A DNA stretch of 64,000 bases from Anoplolepis gracilipes (lineage: Eukaryota > Arthropoda > Insecta > Hymenoptera > Formicidae), in the NCBI RefSeq assembly GCF_047496725.1, contig NC_132977.1, positions 11,020,501 to 11,084,500 on the forward strand, read 5' to 3'. This document shows, one piece after another, positions 48,969 through 60,218 of the stretch. The position numbers and the translations under genes are program-made. Position 1 is the stretch's first letter. Every line of letters begins with the position of its first letter. The notes beneath the pieces are model-generated. The model saw nothing but the letters and a program-made list of their open reading frames with translations, had not been told where the DNA came from and searched no databases.

Positions 48969-49779
48969 GAATATTTATTAAACAAATCAAATTACCCGAG
49001 ATGCCAAACATATAAGTAAGACGCTAGTCATATTTCAATAATTCTGTCGACTTTAAATGATATTTCGAATTATTCTAAAAACACCTTTAATTTCTAGCCA
49101 GAGTTTTATACGTAAAAATTTTAGAATATTTATTAAACAAATCAAATTACCCGAGATGCCAAACATATAAGTAAGACGCTAGTCATATTTCAATAATTCT
49201 GTCGACTTTAAATGATATTTCGAATTATTCTAAAAACACCTTTAATTTCTAGCCAGAGTTTTATACGTAAAAATTTTAGAATATTTATTAAACAAATCAA
49301 ATTACCCGAGATGCCAAACATATAAGTAAGACGCTAGTCATATTTCAATAATTCTGTCGACTTTAAATGATATTTCGAATTATTCTAAAAACACTTTTAA
49401 TTTCTAGCCCGAGTTTTATACGAAAAAATTATTAGAATATTTATTAAACAAATCAAATTACCCGAGACGCCAAACATATAAGTAAGACGCTAGTCATATT
49501 TCAATAATTCTGTCGACTTTAAATGATATTTCGAATTATTCTAAAAACACTTTTAATTTCTAGCCAGAGTTTTATACGTAAAAATTATTAGAATATTTAT
49601 TAAACAAATCAAATTACCCGAGACGCCAAACATATAAGTAAGACGCTAGTCATATTTCAATAATTCTGTCGACTTTAAATGATATTTCGAATTATTCTAA
49701 AAACACTTTTAATTTCTAGCCAGAGTTTTATACGTAAAAATTATTAGAATATTTATTAAACAAATCAAATTACCCGAGA
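48969..49779 (+). repeat. ~155-bp satellite, five units plus a partial sixth
   Basis: Unit starts (GAATATTTATTAAAC) lie at 48969, 49124, 49279, 49435, 49591 and 49747, so the period is 155, 155, 156, 156, 156. The first two units look identical. The last two share their own variants (GAGACGCC instead of GAGATGCC, ATTATTAG instead of ATTTTAG, ACTTTTAA instead of ACCTTTAA). The third is mixed, with a private change (CCCGAG). The sixth unit stops after about 33 bases at the junction with inverted block C. AT-rich, no coding capacity. Confidence 0.98.
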
Positions 49780-50168
49780 TCGATAACGCCATCAAATGTC
49801 ATTAAATTTAATATTATGACTTACAATTAGATGAATGCACAATAGTACAATGCAACAGTCGCTAAAACGACGTAGGAAATAATTATTCCAAACCGTTTAT
49901 TTTCGCGAATCTTTATGTGTTTCCATTAGACATTCTTTAATAACATTTACTCCAATTTACGTCATTTTGGGACGTAGTAAATTATATATTTCTTTCCCTA
50001 AAATATAATTTAATAATTAATAAAAAGAATTATTAATAAAAAAATTTAAGCTTATCAGGGAGATTAGACAAATTGTAAGTCGCTGCACTATGTAAATGGC
50101 ACTGTGGATCTCGATCGTTAAAGTGTATTTATATCCTGCGTCTGTAAAAAATGAAAGGCTATCATATA
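49779..50168 (-). repeat. Inverted blocks C and B of the segmental duplication (copy 2)
   Basis: 49779-49835 is the reverse complement of 41598-41654, and 49844-50168 of 40506-40830. The junction with block D carries the microhomology TATA (50165-50168), shared by both parental breakpoints. Confidence 0.96.
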
Positions 50169-50481
50169 CACGACATTTCAGATTACTATACGGAAGAAAT
50201 TTTCATCATCCCCCTCTCTATCTTTCTCTTTCTTTGTCAAGGCGATTTATGCTTCTGGATGCACTTACGAGAATAATGCAAAGTAATTAAATTAAACTCA
50301 AGATTAAATTAATTTAAGATTAAATTAAATAGAATAAAATACTGTTTAAATAATTAAATTAACCAAAAACATTGGATTAATGCATAAAATTCAACGTGTA
50401 TTTTTTGTTTAAATGTTTCGCGTTTTTTCTTTCAAAGTTTTTTTTTAATCGGTTCGAAGAGCAGTGAAACTTAACTTAATA
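50169..50481 (+). repeat. Segmental duplication, block D (copy 2)
   Basis: Direct copy of 41668-41983. The match ends at CTTAACTTAATA, exactly where the left inverted end of the foldback element begins. Confidence 0.96.
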
Positions 50482-51706
50482 GTTTTAAGTTCTTGATAGA
50501 TTAAATAAATAATTCTGCCCATTAAATAAAAAAGAAATTGCTAGGGACAAACTGAGATGCCAAAACTTGTAAGATTTTTAAGTACTTCAGAATTTTACAG
50601 TTCTACAAAAAGTTTTATGCGGAAAAATTATTAAAATATTAATTAAATTGCCAAATTAAATAATCATATTTTGATAGTTCTATCAATTTTAAATGAGATT
50701 TTATATTACTCCGCAATCACATACATGTTTTAGCGAGAGTTTTATACGTAAAAATATTAGAATATTTATTAAACAAATCAAGTGAGACGCTGATTATATT
50801 TTTATAGTTCAATCGACTTTAAATGAAATTTCGTATTATTCTAAAATTATTTTTAATTTCTAACGAAAATTTTATGCGTAAAATTATTAGAACATTTATT
50901 AAAAATGAGACGCTGATTACATTTTTGATCTACCTACTTTAAATGAAATATCATATTATTGCAAAATCACTTTTAATTTCTAGCGAGAATTTTATGCGTA
51001 AAAATTATTAGAATATTTATTAAAGGAATTCAATCGCCTGAGACGCCAAATATATAAGTAACGAAGTGTGACGCTGATTATATTTTGATCTACCAACTTT
51101 AAGTGAAATTTTGTATTATTGCAAAATCACTTTTAATTTTTGGCGAGAGTTTTATGTGTAAAAATTATTATAATATTTATTAAATAAATCAGGCCGCTCG
51201 CGACAAACGTATAAATATCGAGATGAAAAACAGGATCATATTTTGATAGTTTTATGAACTTTAATGAGAATACGTGTTATTTTGCAATCACTTTTAATTT
51301 TCAGAGAGAGAGAGTGTTTTATATGTAAAAATTATTTATTTAAATATTTATATTATTAAAATATTTATTAAACAAATTAGATCACCCGAGATGTCGAACG
51401 TATAGAAATACGATTTCTTATTTAAAGTCGATAGAACTATCGAAATACGCCTAGTGCTCACCTCGATGCTTACACATAAATCTTGAATGGTCTTGTTTCA
51501 AAAATATTTTAACAATTTTTATGCGTAGAACTGTGACAGAACTTATGTAAAACTCTCAAGCGCTTAAAATTTAACAAAAAATGCTAAAAAAATCGTAGAA
51601 TAAGATGAACAATAACGCAGCGTAAATTTGGCGTCTCAGTCCCGAGCTATTTGTTTTATTTAATAACTTGGTAAAACTATTTATTTAATCTATCTAGAAC
51701 TATTAA
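50482..51706. mobile_element. Foldback (TIR) element made of satellite-like units
   Basis: The left end (50482-50563) matches the reverse complement of the right end (about 51630-51706). Shared parts include GATAGATTAAATAAATA, ATTAAATAAAA and a segment with GGGAC and CTGAGA.GCC. Between them lie about five or six diverged units related to the 155-bp satellite in + orientation (for example AAAATTATTAGAATATTTA near 51000). Satellite sequence in the opposite orientation occurs next to the right end (51420-51535). No transposase frame is present, so it is non-autonomous. TTAA-like sequence at the left border is suggestive, but no clean target-site duplication was seen. Confidence 0.7.
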
Positions 51707-52170
51707 ATTTAATATTAATAATTAATTAATAAGAGTTTTCACAAAATAAAATCCAGCTTCATACACCCAAATGGAATTGCGTGAAATATGCTATGCTATT
51801 ATCGCGACAAAAAAAATTAATTCCACAAAAACGTAGTAAATTACCTCATTATTAAAGCCTGATGTAATCCCAATTTTTATCCTAATCCTTTGTCGGTGTA
51901 TCTTCGAAAGCACAAAACACTCACAAAACACTTGCACTAAATGACCATGAGTACACTAATTAATCACTTATGACGATCGCGCGATATTTTGCACGACACT
52001 CCCGATAATAATCGCACTCTTCGACGTGCATTTTGTTTTAATTACAACGTAGAATAACACGAAAAAACATTAATATTCATTGTGTGAGCAATCGGTAAAT
52101 ATATAACATATTGTCTATTACATATTATACGGATATCTCAAACCGCGATATTTTCCATGCATGGATTAAT
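51707..52170. other. Non-coding stretch with an inverted dispersed-repeat copy
   Basis: AT-rich sequence right of the foldback element. Part of it (about 51880-52035) resembles, in reverse orientation, the dispersed family at 9.0, 48.4 and 54.5 kb, through TTTTGCACGACACT and a GATCGCGCGATAT block. No exon seen. Confidence 0.5.
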
Positions 52171-52181
52171 AGATAGTACAC

Positions 52182-52328
52182 TGAAACGATCGTTCGTCTT
52201 TCAACTCGGCACTCCCGACACTTGTCCGAAACCCGCCATTTGCAATAACGCGGTAAATAATCTCAATGTCGACTTACTGAGATACAGAATCGTTCGTGAT
52301 TCAATTCGACACTCCCGACACTTGTTCG
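52182..52328. repeat. Two-copy tandem, ~103-bp offset
   Basis: 52182-52227 and 52285-52328 share a CGTTCGT block and CACTCCCGACACTTGT. The same CACTCCCGA word recurs at about 51995. Function unknown; it may be part of the 5' region of a mobile element on the minus strand. Confidence 0.8.
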
Positions 52329-52329
52329 C

Positions 52330-52695
52330 TCGCGAAATTCCTGGCTTTCGATAAAAAGACGCGAGAGACAGAGGATCAACATCTCTACCGGCAATGATCC
52401 CAGAAATTGACCTCTGTAACGCTGCTGCTGCAGGCACGCAGCACCTTCTCCGCAGACCACCAGGCCCGACTGCGCGGTATCACTGCGCGGTAGCCGCGAC
52501 GGCGCGACTGTCTTGTGTATAGCGTGCGTCGGCTAATTCCGGGAATCAGCCGCAAGGTTTTTTTCCACGTAATACGCTTCGCGCTGCAAGTGTTACTTCT
52601 CTGTATTCTGTGTTCCGCGACGAAATAATAGTATAAGAGTATAATATAATTTCTCTCTACACGCAGAAAATATTGTAGGAAAAATTTCAATACGT
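52330..52695. other. CpG-rich patch, no gene called
   Basis: CpG-rich to about 52.56 kb, with a duplicated CTGCGCGGTA word near 52474-52500, then AT-rich. A short minus frame with LPVEMLILCLSRL weakly recalls an F-box start but is not accepted. Confidence 0.5.
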
Positions 52696-52976
52696 AATAT
52701 TTGAATAATTACAATATTCCTTTGTAAAACAATAGTCGTATATATATTATTGAGTAAAGATATCGCGCGTGATATCTTATATATGTATGATGTATATATC
52801 ATACATATATATAATATATTATACGCAATATCTTTATTCAATAATATTATATATATAACGTCGTCGATATATACATGTATCTTATGCGTAATATCTTCAT
52901 TCAATAATATTATATATACGAATATTATGTACGAGTATTATGTTTTACGAAGGAATATTGTAATTATTCAAATATT
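52696..52976. mobile_element. Palindromic MITE-like element, 281 bp
   Basis: The first ~45 bases (from AATATTTGAATAATTACAAT) are the near-perfect reverse complement of the last ~45. The inner sequence continues as an imperfect palindrome, with repeated ATTCAATAATATTATATATA words. The element could fold into one long hairpin. It has no coding capacity. No convincing target-site duplication flanks it. Confidence 0.8.
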
Positions 52977-53103
52977 TAGATGCACAAATAATTACATAAT
53001 CGTAAGACAAATAATAAAACAAATACATAAATTATCATTTTTATCATATGCATAATTAATTTATTATAGACGAATGGAGATACGTGTCTCACTTTGATAC
53101 GTC

Positions 53104-53345
53104 TGCCATCTCGAGTGGTCTAATTTGTTTAATTATAATATTCTAATAAATTTTACGTAGAATTTTTTGTAAAATTATTGTAAATCTCTCGTGCTTAAAA
53201 TCTGGTAAGTAATGCTAAAAAATCGTCAGCGAACAAAGTAAGCAGCGTAAACTTGTGTCTCGGTTTGTTACGAGCTATTTATTTTTTTTTTTTGGTTTAA
53301 TAGCCAGAACTATTTGTTTAGTCCATCAAAAATTTAGAATTATTA
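53104..53345. mobile_element. Relic end of a second foldback element
   Basis: Starts with an inverted satellite piece (TCTAATTTGTTTAATTATAA, then TTCTAATAAATTTTACGTAG). It continues with sequence parallel to 51540-51700, sharing GCTTAAAAT, AATGCTAAAAAATCGT, GCAGCGTAAA and GAGCTATTT. It is therefore a diverged right end of the same family, interrupted by a poly(T) run at 53281-53293. Confidence 0.65.
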
Positions 53346-54514
53346 AAAATAGGACCAAAACTCTCTCAACAATTAATGAGTTTCTACAAATTGAGACACC
53401 AGTTACACACGCCTTCGCGCACAATTATAATCGTTAATTGTATAATAAAATAATAACTTTCCAAAGTATAATGTGATAAATCAAAGTGACGGAAGATTAT
53501 ATTGTTGATATCTTCTGGCGATAATTATTTCTTTAAATATGTTTAAAGAGTGAGATTCAAATATATTCAAATATTTCGTTTTTCGAGTTTGTAATATATA
53601 TGATTAAAAACGCATAATAATACACAAAATTGAGCGATTAAAAGAACAAATAGTCAGCATGACATATACATTAACAGTGATATATCAATCGTTAATTAAT
53701 AATTAATATATTAAAAGAATAGAATATTTTGCATAAATCTATTTTGTAGGGCGTTAAATATTTTCTCGTGGTAAGAAATTAATTGTCACACAGTATTTAA
53801 CCTTCGCTTTTCGTGGCGTACAAAGCGCTGTTGTTGACATGTTTTGTCCTTGTCATTTGTATCATGAGACTCGAGCGAAGAGATAGTAACGTGAGCCTCC
53901 TCGCATGTTCAAGGATTATTTTTCGAAATGTGAGATATTATAACTTTTGCAATTAACACACGATTAAATAATTAATGGCTCATAATCGTATTGGTAGGGA
54001 TGTAAATATAGTATTTTATTGCGATATTTGTTAATAATTATCTTTTTATATGCTTCGAGTATATCTTGCATCATGCTTTAAACTTTTCATCATTTTAAAT
54101 ATAGTTTGTACTCATGATTATCAACAGATTATCATACGAAATAATATGCATATCACCTAATAGTTTAAATAACAAAAAGCAGGTATATTTACATATCATT
54201 GTATTCTGTTAAAATATGTATTTCGCAGAATTTATTTGATCGAAGCCTGTTGTGTGAACGATCAGAAAATCCAATTGTATTTTTGAATCCTGAATACAGT
54301 TCGTACAAATATTTTTATTTTAAATTTTAACTTATATATTTATTCATTTATATATGTATATTATGATACGAGATAATAAAATTGTTCCAAAATGCAAACA
54401 TATGCTTTCTATCAAAAAGAGGTAATATTTCCGTGATATGTATGTCGTATATATACGTGAATTAGATCGTACAATTTTAAACAATCATCGTATTTCTTCC
54501 GTCATAATAAGTAC

Positions 54515-54645
54515 GCGTTTTATAATCAAAAGTTGTACAAAGTATCGCGTGAATTGACTGTGTTTTCGTGAGTAAATGTTGAGTGCCATAACAATAAAAA
54601 CTAATAAGAGAGAAGAAAGATGCCCGGGAGAGGCATCAACGAAAA
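54515..54645 (+). repeat. Dispersed repeat family copy 3
   Basis: Resembles 9046-9230 through GTACAAAGTAT and GTGCCAT followed by ACAATAAAA and a purine-rich end. A short ATG frame follows directly (MPGRGINENPCNNQI, then stop). Confidence 0.4.
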
Positions 54646-54839
54646 CCCGTGCAATAACCAAATATAATAATTTACTTAATTTAATTGTTATTTATAAAGT
54701 TAATTACTTTGCAAGTATAATTAGTTTGCTGTTATAATAAATATACTCTTCTAATAAATACAAAATATGTTAGATTTTATATTTTGAGATATTTAAGTAA
54801 TTGTTAAATGTAAGAATTAGCTCATGTAGTTTTTTTTAA

Positions 54840-54862
54840 ATATATATATATATATATATATA
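54840..54862. repeat. (TA)n microsatellite
   Basis: About 11 TA units. Confidence 0.93.
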
Positions 54863-56103
54863 AACGAATTATAAACCATATAACAATAACAAAACCGTAC
54901 GTGTAAATTCGCGTTTTTATATGTGTTGCACACGTGTTTTGTCTAATCTAAACTATGACACATTTGCGCAATGTAACAAGCAAAATACATGCGAAATAAT
55001 CGCGTGACTAAGTTTAGCGGCCTGTCTAATTCATTACTGCCGATTGAATTCTCGCCGAAAGTCGGACAAGTAATTCAATTAACATACTGAACCGGGGCCC
55101 GAGGCCAAGAATGCGAAACAATTCATTAGCACGACTTTCTCGGTTGACAGCAAAATAAAACTTTTCGTTTTAATAATGTCTTCTCTAATTGCGAAGTATA
55201 GTGACTTGTATCACTGGCAAATGACAACGGACAGCACGTGGATGGCAATGTGGCTAGCAAGAAGTCTACAAAATGAACCCGCCTGAAAAATAATGCGTTG
55301 CATTCATTGCAGCCATATTGCTCGCGATACGGACCGACAAATGCTTCTAATATAACCATGTGACGGTTTAATTATGATTATTGCACGATGGTAAACTATT
55401 AGACGTAAAGTATTGTTACATCGCTCGTGTGCAAGAAAAATTTATATTCGAATATTACTACACGTTTGAAATGTTTGTCTTGTTGTATTATTAGCAATAT
55501 TGCTACTAATAATTCTGTAATAGCTCGGTAACTTGAATAAATGTTGCACGAATATAAATTTTGAAATAGAGATTTCTGATATAAGACACATACATATATA
55601 ATTTTAGTTACTGATTATATTTTCTATATTTAGTATTTAGTTACTGATAATACTTTCTTTTCTTATTTATAAATATATCTCCATGAAGGAATTATAATAT
55701 TTTTTAAACATGTTAACAAATTCAATTAGAGTGATAGAAAATTTCGATTCAACAAACGGAGTGTAGAAACTATACAGGAAATGTATTTATTATAGTAATT
55801 CAAAAGAGACTTGCTATTATTAATTAATTATCAAGTTTGAGACAAAATACATAAAGATAATAGTAGTATTATATGGCAAATAACAAGTACGGTAGATTAA
55901 ATACAAACGTGCTCTCCTCTTTTCTCGATGACGTCTTTGACGAGATTCATTGATGAAGTTAAATATATAATAATTACTTCTCTAATGGTACATAGTTAAG
56001 TAACTTCTTATTAAACCTACATACTCAAACAGCGTCCTGTGACAGAAATATGTTTTATATATTTCAAATCAAGTATAGATATATATTTATATCTTTTTGT
56101 CTA

Positions 56104-56152
56104 AAAAAAGTTTCATGTATACATATATCCTATTTATTCATGAAACTTTTTT
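56104..56152. repeat. Hairpin with perfect 14-bp stem
   Basis: AAAAAAGTTTCATG at 56104-56117 pairs perfectly with 56139-56152 around a 21-base AT-rich loop. It may be a foldback remnant or a structured RNA; as a terminator-like structure it has no gene next to it. Confidence 0.9.
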
Positions 56153-58112
56153 GCACGTAAAGTAACGCATAAATAAATTTTCTAAATTTTTTTATACCTC
56201 CGCCAGAGTCTCATATTAAATATTTAAAATTTATACAAGTTCTTAGACACACGTTTCAATACTTACAAAATTCGTTCTATAATAATAATAAATTTGACGT
56301 TCGCTCAATATCAATTCAAACGAATAGCAGAGGAAGAAGAAGAATGTTCGTCGTCGTACGCCAAGGAATATCAAGATAAATCTACTCTTTTAAAGTCGTT
56401 GAAAAATTGTCACGCATTCTTACCTCCAGCTATTCTCGTTTATGAAACAGATAAAACAATAATAATAATAATCAAACCATTATTTCGTATATCGATTATT
56501 AAATATTCGTATACGACAAATTTCCCTCTTTCTCTTCCGTGGTATTTAATTAACTTCCTGGTATTCCGAGCGCGTGTCTACCTTTTCGCCGACGTCGTCT
56601 TCTCGACGAATATAAGAAAATTTTTTGCACACGCGCGCCTAAATTGGGAAAAAATCCAATTGGAGACGAGACGCGCGCTGAAAAGAGCTCGTCGGGTTCC
56701 GTAGGGTCGTATTTCGCAAGGACCGTATAAATATTTGCCTTTCCGTATTTGCCGCTATCGCCTGGCCGAGGATCTAACGTAACGCTGTAAAGTATTATCG
56801 CTTTATCGTCTCGTCGAAAAATTTATCGCGGTCTTCACATGGCGCGAAAGAAAGAGCGTATACGCAGCTCGCGCAGAATCGATATCATCCCACGATCTCG
56901 GTTACTTCCGGATACTACCGTACCAAAGTAACCGGCGGCGCCATATCATTTCTCGCTGGTGTGCCATCCGGAGCGAAGGGAGCTTCCGAATGTATTCGGG
57001 AGCGACGGAATTGTTTTCTTAGCACAGGTCAGGGTCCTCGGTACCGGACGGGGAGGATGGGCGGACGATTTCATCGAATCCTTTTTGGATTTTTCTCTGG
57101 CCCCCGAGCGAGCGCGAGCGAGCGACGAAAGCCGGGAAAGCGAACCAATAAGGAAAATGCCTGGTCGATACCGTCGCCATCCTTTAGTAAGGGTGCTACG
57201 TTGTACTATATAAGTGTCTGTCCCAAGAGTAGAGGGGCGATCAGGGTACATCAGATAAGAAAACCTGGTCTTGGAATAGAGCTCTATTATATTCTTTACA
57301 AGTGGCCAACCTCGAGGAGTGCGACCAGTGCGCGTTAGCACATACATATACATAAATAATTTCTAGATAGACGGCGGAATTATAAAAACATTTATGTATA
57401 CAAAAAATGTCAGGTTTACAAGAGACTTGAAAATTTTTTTTTTTATTTAACACACCTATAAGTTGCAATTTTGTAGTTAACGACAGTAAGGAAAAAATAG
57501 ATTTACATCGGATTTTGGAAAAAAAAAAAAAAAAAAAGAAAGAAGAGAGAAAGTACAGCAGTGCACAACTGTTTCTAAAAAATTCGCATACAAATCGATC
57601 TCTGACAGATGCATTGGGGAAACCGCGCGCATCGACCAACAGGGCTGTTAAAACAGCGTCGGGGGACAGATCCGTAGCGATACGGGCGGATTTCGACCGT
57701 TGTCGATCGGCAGGAACAATAGGACGAACGAGAATGACACGTAGCGTGGTGGCCCCGGGATCCGGGATTCCCATATTGAATCGATTTCATCCATCGCCGT
57801 AGGCACGTGGGACCGACGCGACGCGACGTGGTGCGCGACATAGACACGAGATAAGTTAACCGGACGGTCGCGAACGCGCAACGCGCTCTTTTGTGTTTGC
57901 TCCTAAGGTCGGCTGACTCTATTGGCAAAGGACAGCAAGGGACGATCCGACAAACGGCTTCTGGTCTCTTTGTTGGATGCCCCGCGCGCGCACGCGGATC
58001 GCGAAAGGGTGTTCCCCAGCAGCCCTTTTTCTCCCTTTGTCGGCGATACAGCGTTTAATTACTACGCACGCCTCGGGAAGCAGAACGACGGGGGGAGGGG
58101 GAAGAGGCCGAA

Positions 58113-58131
58113 GGGGGCGGGCGTTATAAAA
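58113..58131 (+). promoter_or_regulatory. GC-box plus TATA-like core promoter candidate
   Basis: GGGGGCGGGCG (58113-58122, one overlap base) is followed by TATAAAA at 58125-58131 at the downstream end of a CpG-rich block. Transcription would start near 58155-58160. No initiator consensus and no coding exon were recognised within the next kilobase, so this rests on motif and context only. Confidence 0.2.
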
Positions 58132-59297
58132 ATGGATAGCGTACTGCTGAATTAGCAAGTTGCCCTGTAAAACATCAAAAGTCGTGCAACCGTGCACACC
58201 AACACACACCAACACACACATATACGTTCTCTTTCTTTGTTGTATTTTATTCTTTTTTTTTTAACATCGCGGTGATGCACGAGATAACGTGAGAGACAAA
58301 AAGCATGCGAACGAGTTAGCATGTAGATGGTTGTAACGAGGAAAAGTGTGCGCTATAAAAGATCGCTCAGTATCAAAGACAGAGGTGATTGCGTGATACA
58401 TGACAAAGCGACATTCTCACACGCTGGGTAATAGCGAAGTCGAGCTCGAAATTAAGTAGCTTTATGCGCGATGGCTTTTTCTTATATTACTCGTTAAAAC
58501 GAACTTGTCAAAGAATAAGCGAATTTGCATAATACTTGATATGTGTGTGTGTATAGGATGAAAACGTATTGATTAATTATCTTGGATGAATTTTTTATTA
58601 CACGAACGAGTTGTGTAATTTAACAATAGATATTGTCGTGTGGTACGGTTTAGAACAAGTAACATCGTTAATTAACGTAGGATGTACTCGATTAATGGAA
58701 TAATGAATAATGATATTATAATATATATGGACTTTATGGATGATAATAATTGCATAATTTCCCGACTTGATGATTGAAATTATTAGACCACTCATTAGTG
58801 CAAGCCTTTTCATAATTAATGACATGGTGCGGTAAATAACTATTGAATTGAATTTCAGTACTACTAAATACGAGTTTATTGGAGATATTCCTTTTTCCAT
58901 TACAGAAAATGGATCGGCCATAATCTCACTATAAGACACACGGGATATATATAGTCTTATATTGAACGATGGCTTCAGAGATGCGCTGCAAGATCACGAT
59001 GATGGTCCAATTATAAGTTATTACTTTCTAGAACGTATGTGCTTTTAGAGGTGCATCAAATTGCATCCCTTTATGCACTGCAGAAAGAAAATTAGTTTTA
59101 CGTCGATATAAATAAAAGTTCTCCTCATTAAACTATCTGCATTTCATTTTTATCATATTTTATATATCGATTTTTATGTCTGCTTTACGAGTAACGTATA
59201 CACAAATTCATATCGAAACCGTAAAATGTAATTGTAATCTAGCAGGCAAAGAAAATGAAACATAATAATCCATTTCTACATACATATATAAATAATA

Positions 59298-59300
<3 letters not shown>

Positions 59301-59344
<44 letters not shown>
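59301..59344. repeat. (TA)n microsatellite, 44 bases
   Basis: About 22 TA units. Confidence 0.96.
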
Positions 59345-59348
<4 letters not shown>

Positions 59349-60186
59349 TAATTCCAAATTTTTAAAAAATTTAAAAAATAAATTTAAAATATTTGATTAT
59401 TCATATATTGCTACGTAGCTTTGTATAGTTATCTATAATAATATACAACATAAAAAAATATGCTGAAAATATGAGGCTACTGAACAAGACGAATATCCCT
59501 TCAAAGGACTCTAAGCGGATTAGTGCGAATCGGTCCACTTGTAAATTTCGATGAAGGACCGATACACGTCCATCTACGATAGGCGAACAATACACCGAGC
59601 CTTCTGATATTCCCGATATTTTTGCAGGTGCTCTTCGCGGCAAGGTAAACACCCCGGCACGGTTCTTAAGAGTACTTAGATCCCGCTTCTCGCAAGAGTT
59701 CCCTACCATCCACAGAACGCTATCTCCAGAGCCAATGTGGATCCTGTTTAACTTTCTTAAGTCTGAAATTATATATTGTGGAGGATTTTGTAACTATCTA
59801 CGGCCGGAGTTTCTCGGCTTTGGCGAACTCTTTCGGATATTTCTTAACTTTTCGTCTTGCGCGCGAGGTGGCAAATAAGTAACCGGCGGAGGAAAAGTGT
59901 TTGCCGAGTTGCGGGAAAATTGCAAGCGGAAATGGCGATTTTCGCGAAAACTCGCGTCGAGGTGTACATCGCGCGCCGTAATTTCAAACATATTTGCATT
60001 AATTTAACAGCCTTCTCGCTATATGACCGAGTAGTTTATACAGTTACATGACGCGAGAGAGGCATGATTAAATAAAGAGTTTAGAATTTTACAGGTGACT
60101 ATGCAACAACAGTTTTTCGTTAGCATTCACGACGCGTGCGACGGCATAATATAACTATAAATTCGAAAATTGAGAAACCGGGATAG

Positions 60187-60217
<31 letters not shown>
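60187..60217. repeat. Poly(A) tract, 31 bases
   Basis: Pure A run following a CpG-containing segment. No element body or target-site duplication identified. Confidence 0.95.

Positions 60218-60218
<1 letters not shown>

Larger units (their letters stand above)
53350..58110. other. Stretch without recognisable genes
   Basis: AT-rich to about 56.3 kb, CpG-rich at 56.6-58.1 kb. Contains a dispersed repeat copy at 54515-54645, (TA)n at 54840-54862, a 14-bp stem hairpin at 56104-56152 and poly(A) at 57519-57537. A 136-codon + frame at 56294-56704 and frames in the 57.0-58.1 kb CpG-rich block show no recognisable domain. Confidence 0.55.

Noticed and set aside
48969..49779. Regularly spaced repeats resembling a CRISPR array
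   Set aside because: The whole 155-bp unit is repeated head to tail with no unique spacers, and the DNA is eukaryotic. It is a satellite.
40276..50290. Shared peptide MALWISIVKVYLYPASVKNE in two frames
   Set aside because: It lies inside duplicated block B and the frames diverge at the block edges, so it reflects DNA duplication, not a protein family.
52263..52460. Minus frame with LPVEMLILCLSRL, F-box-like
   Set aside because: Only the first dozen residues recall an F-box. The rest shows no F-box, LRR or WD pattern, and the region is full of short duplications.
57241..57774. 177-codon minus frame
   Set aside because: Crosses a poly(T) run encoding poly-Phe. The GC-rich half shows no motif and opposite-strand frames of similar length overlap it.
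59633..59656. 17-base micro-exon between TTTTTGCAG and GTAAAC
   Set aside because: Both sites are short matches expected by chance, and there is no reading frame context.
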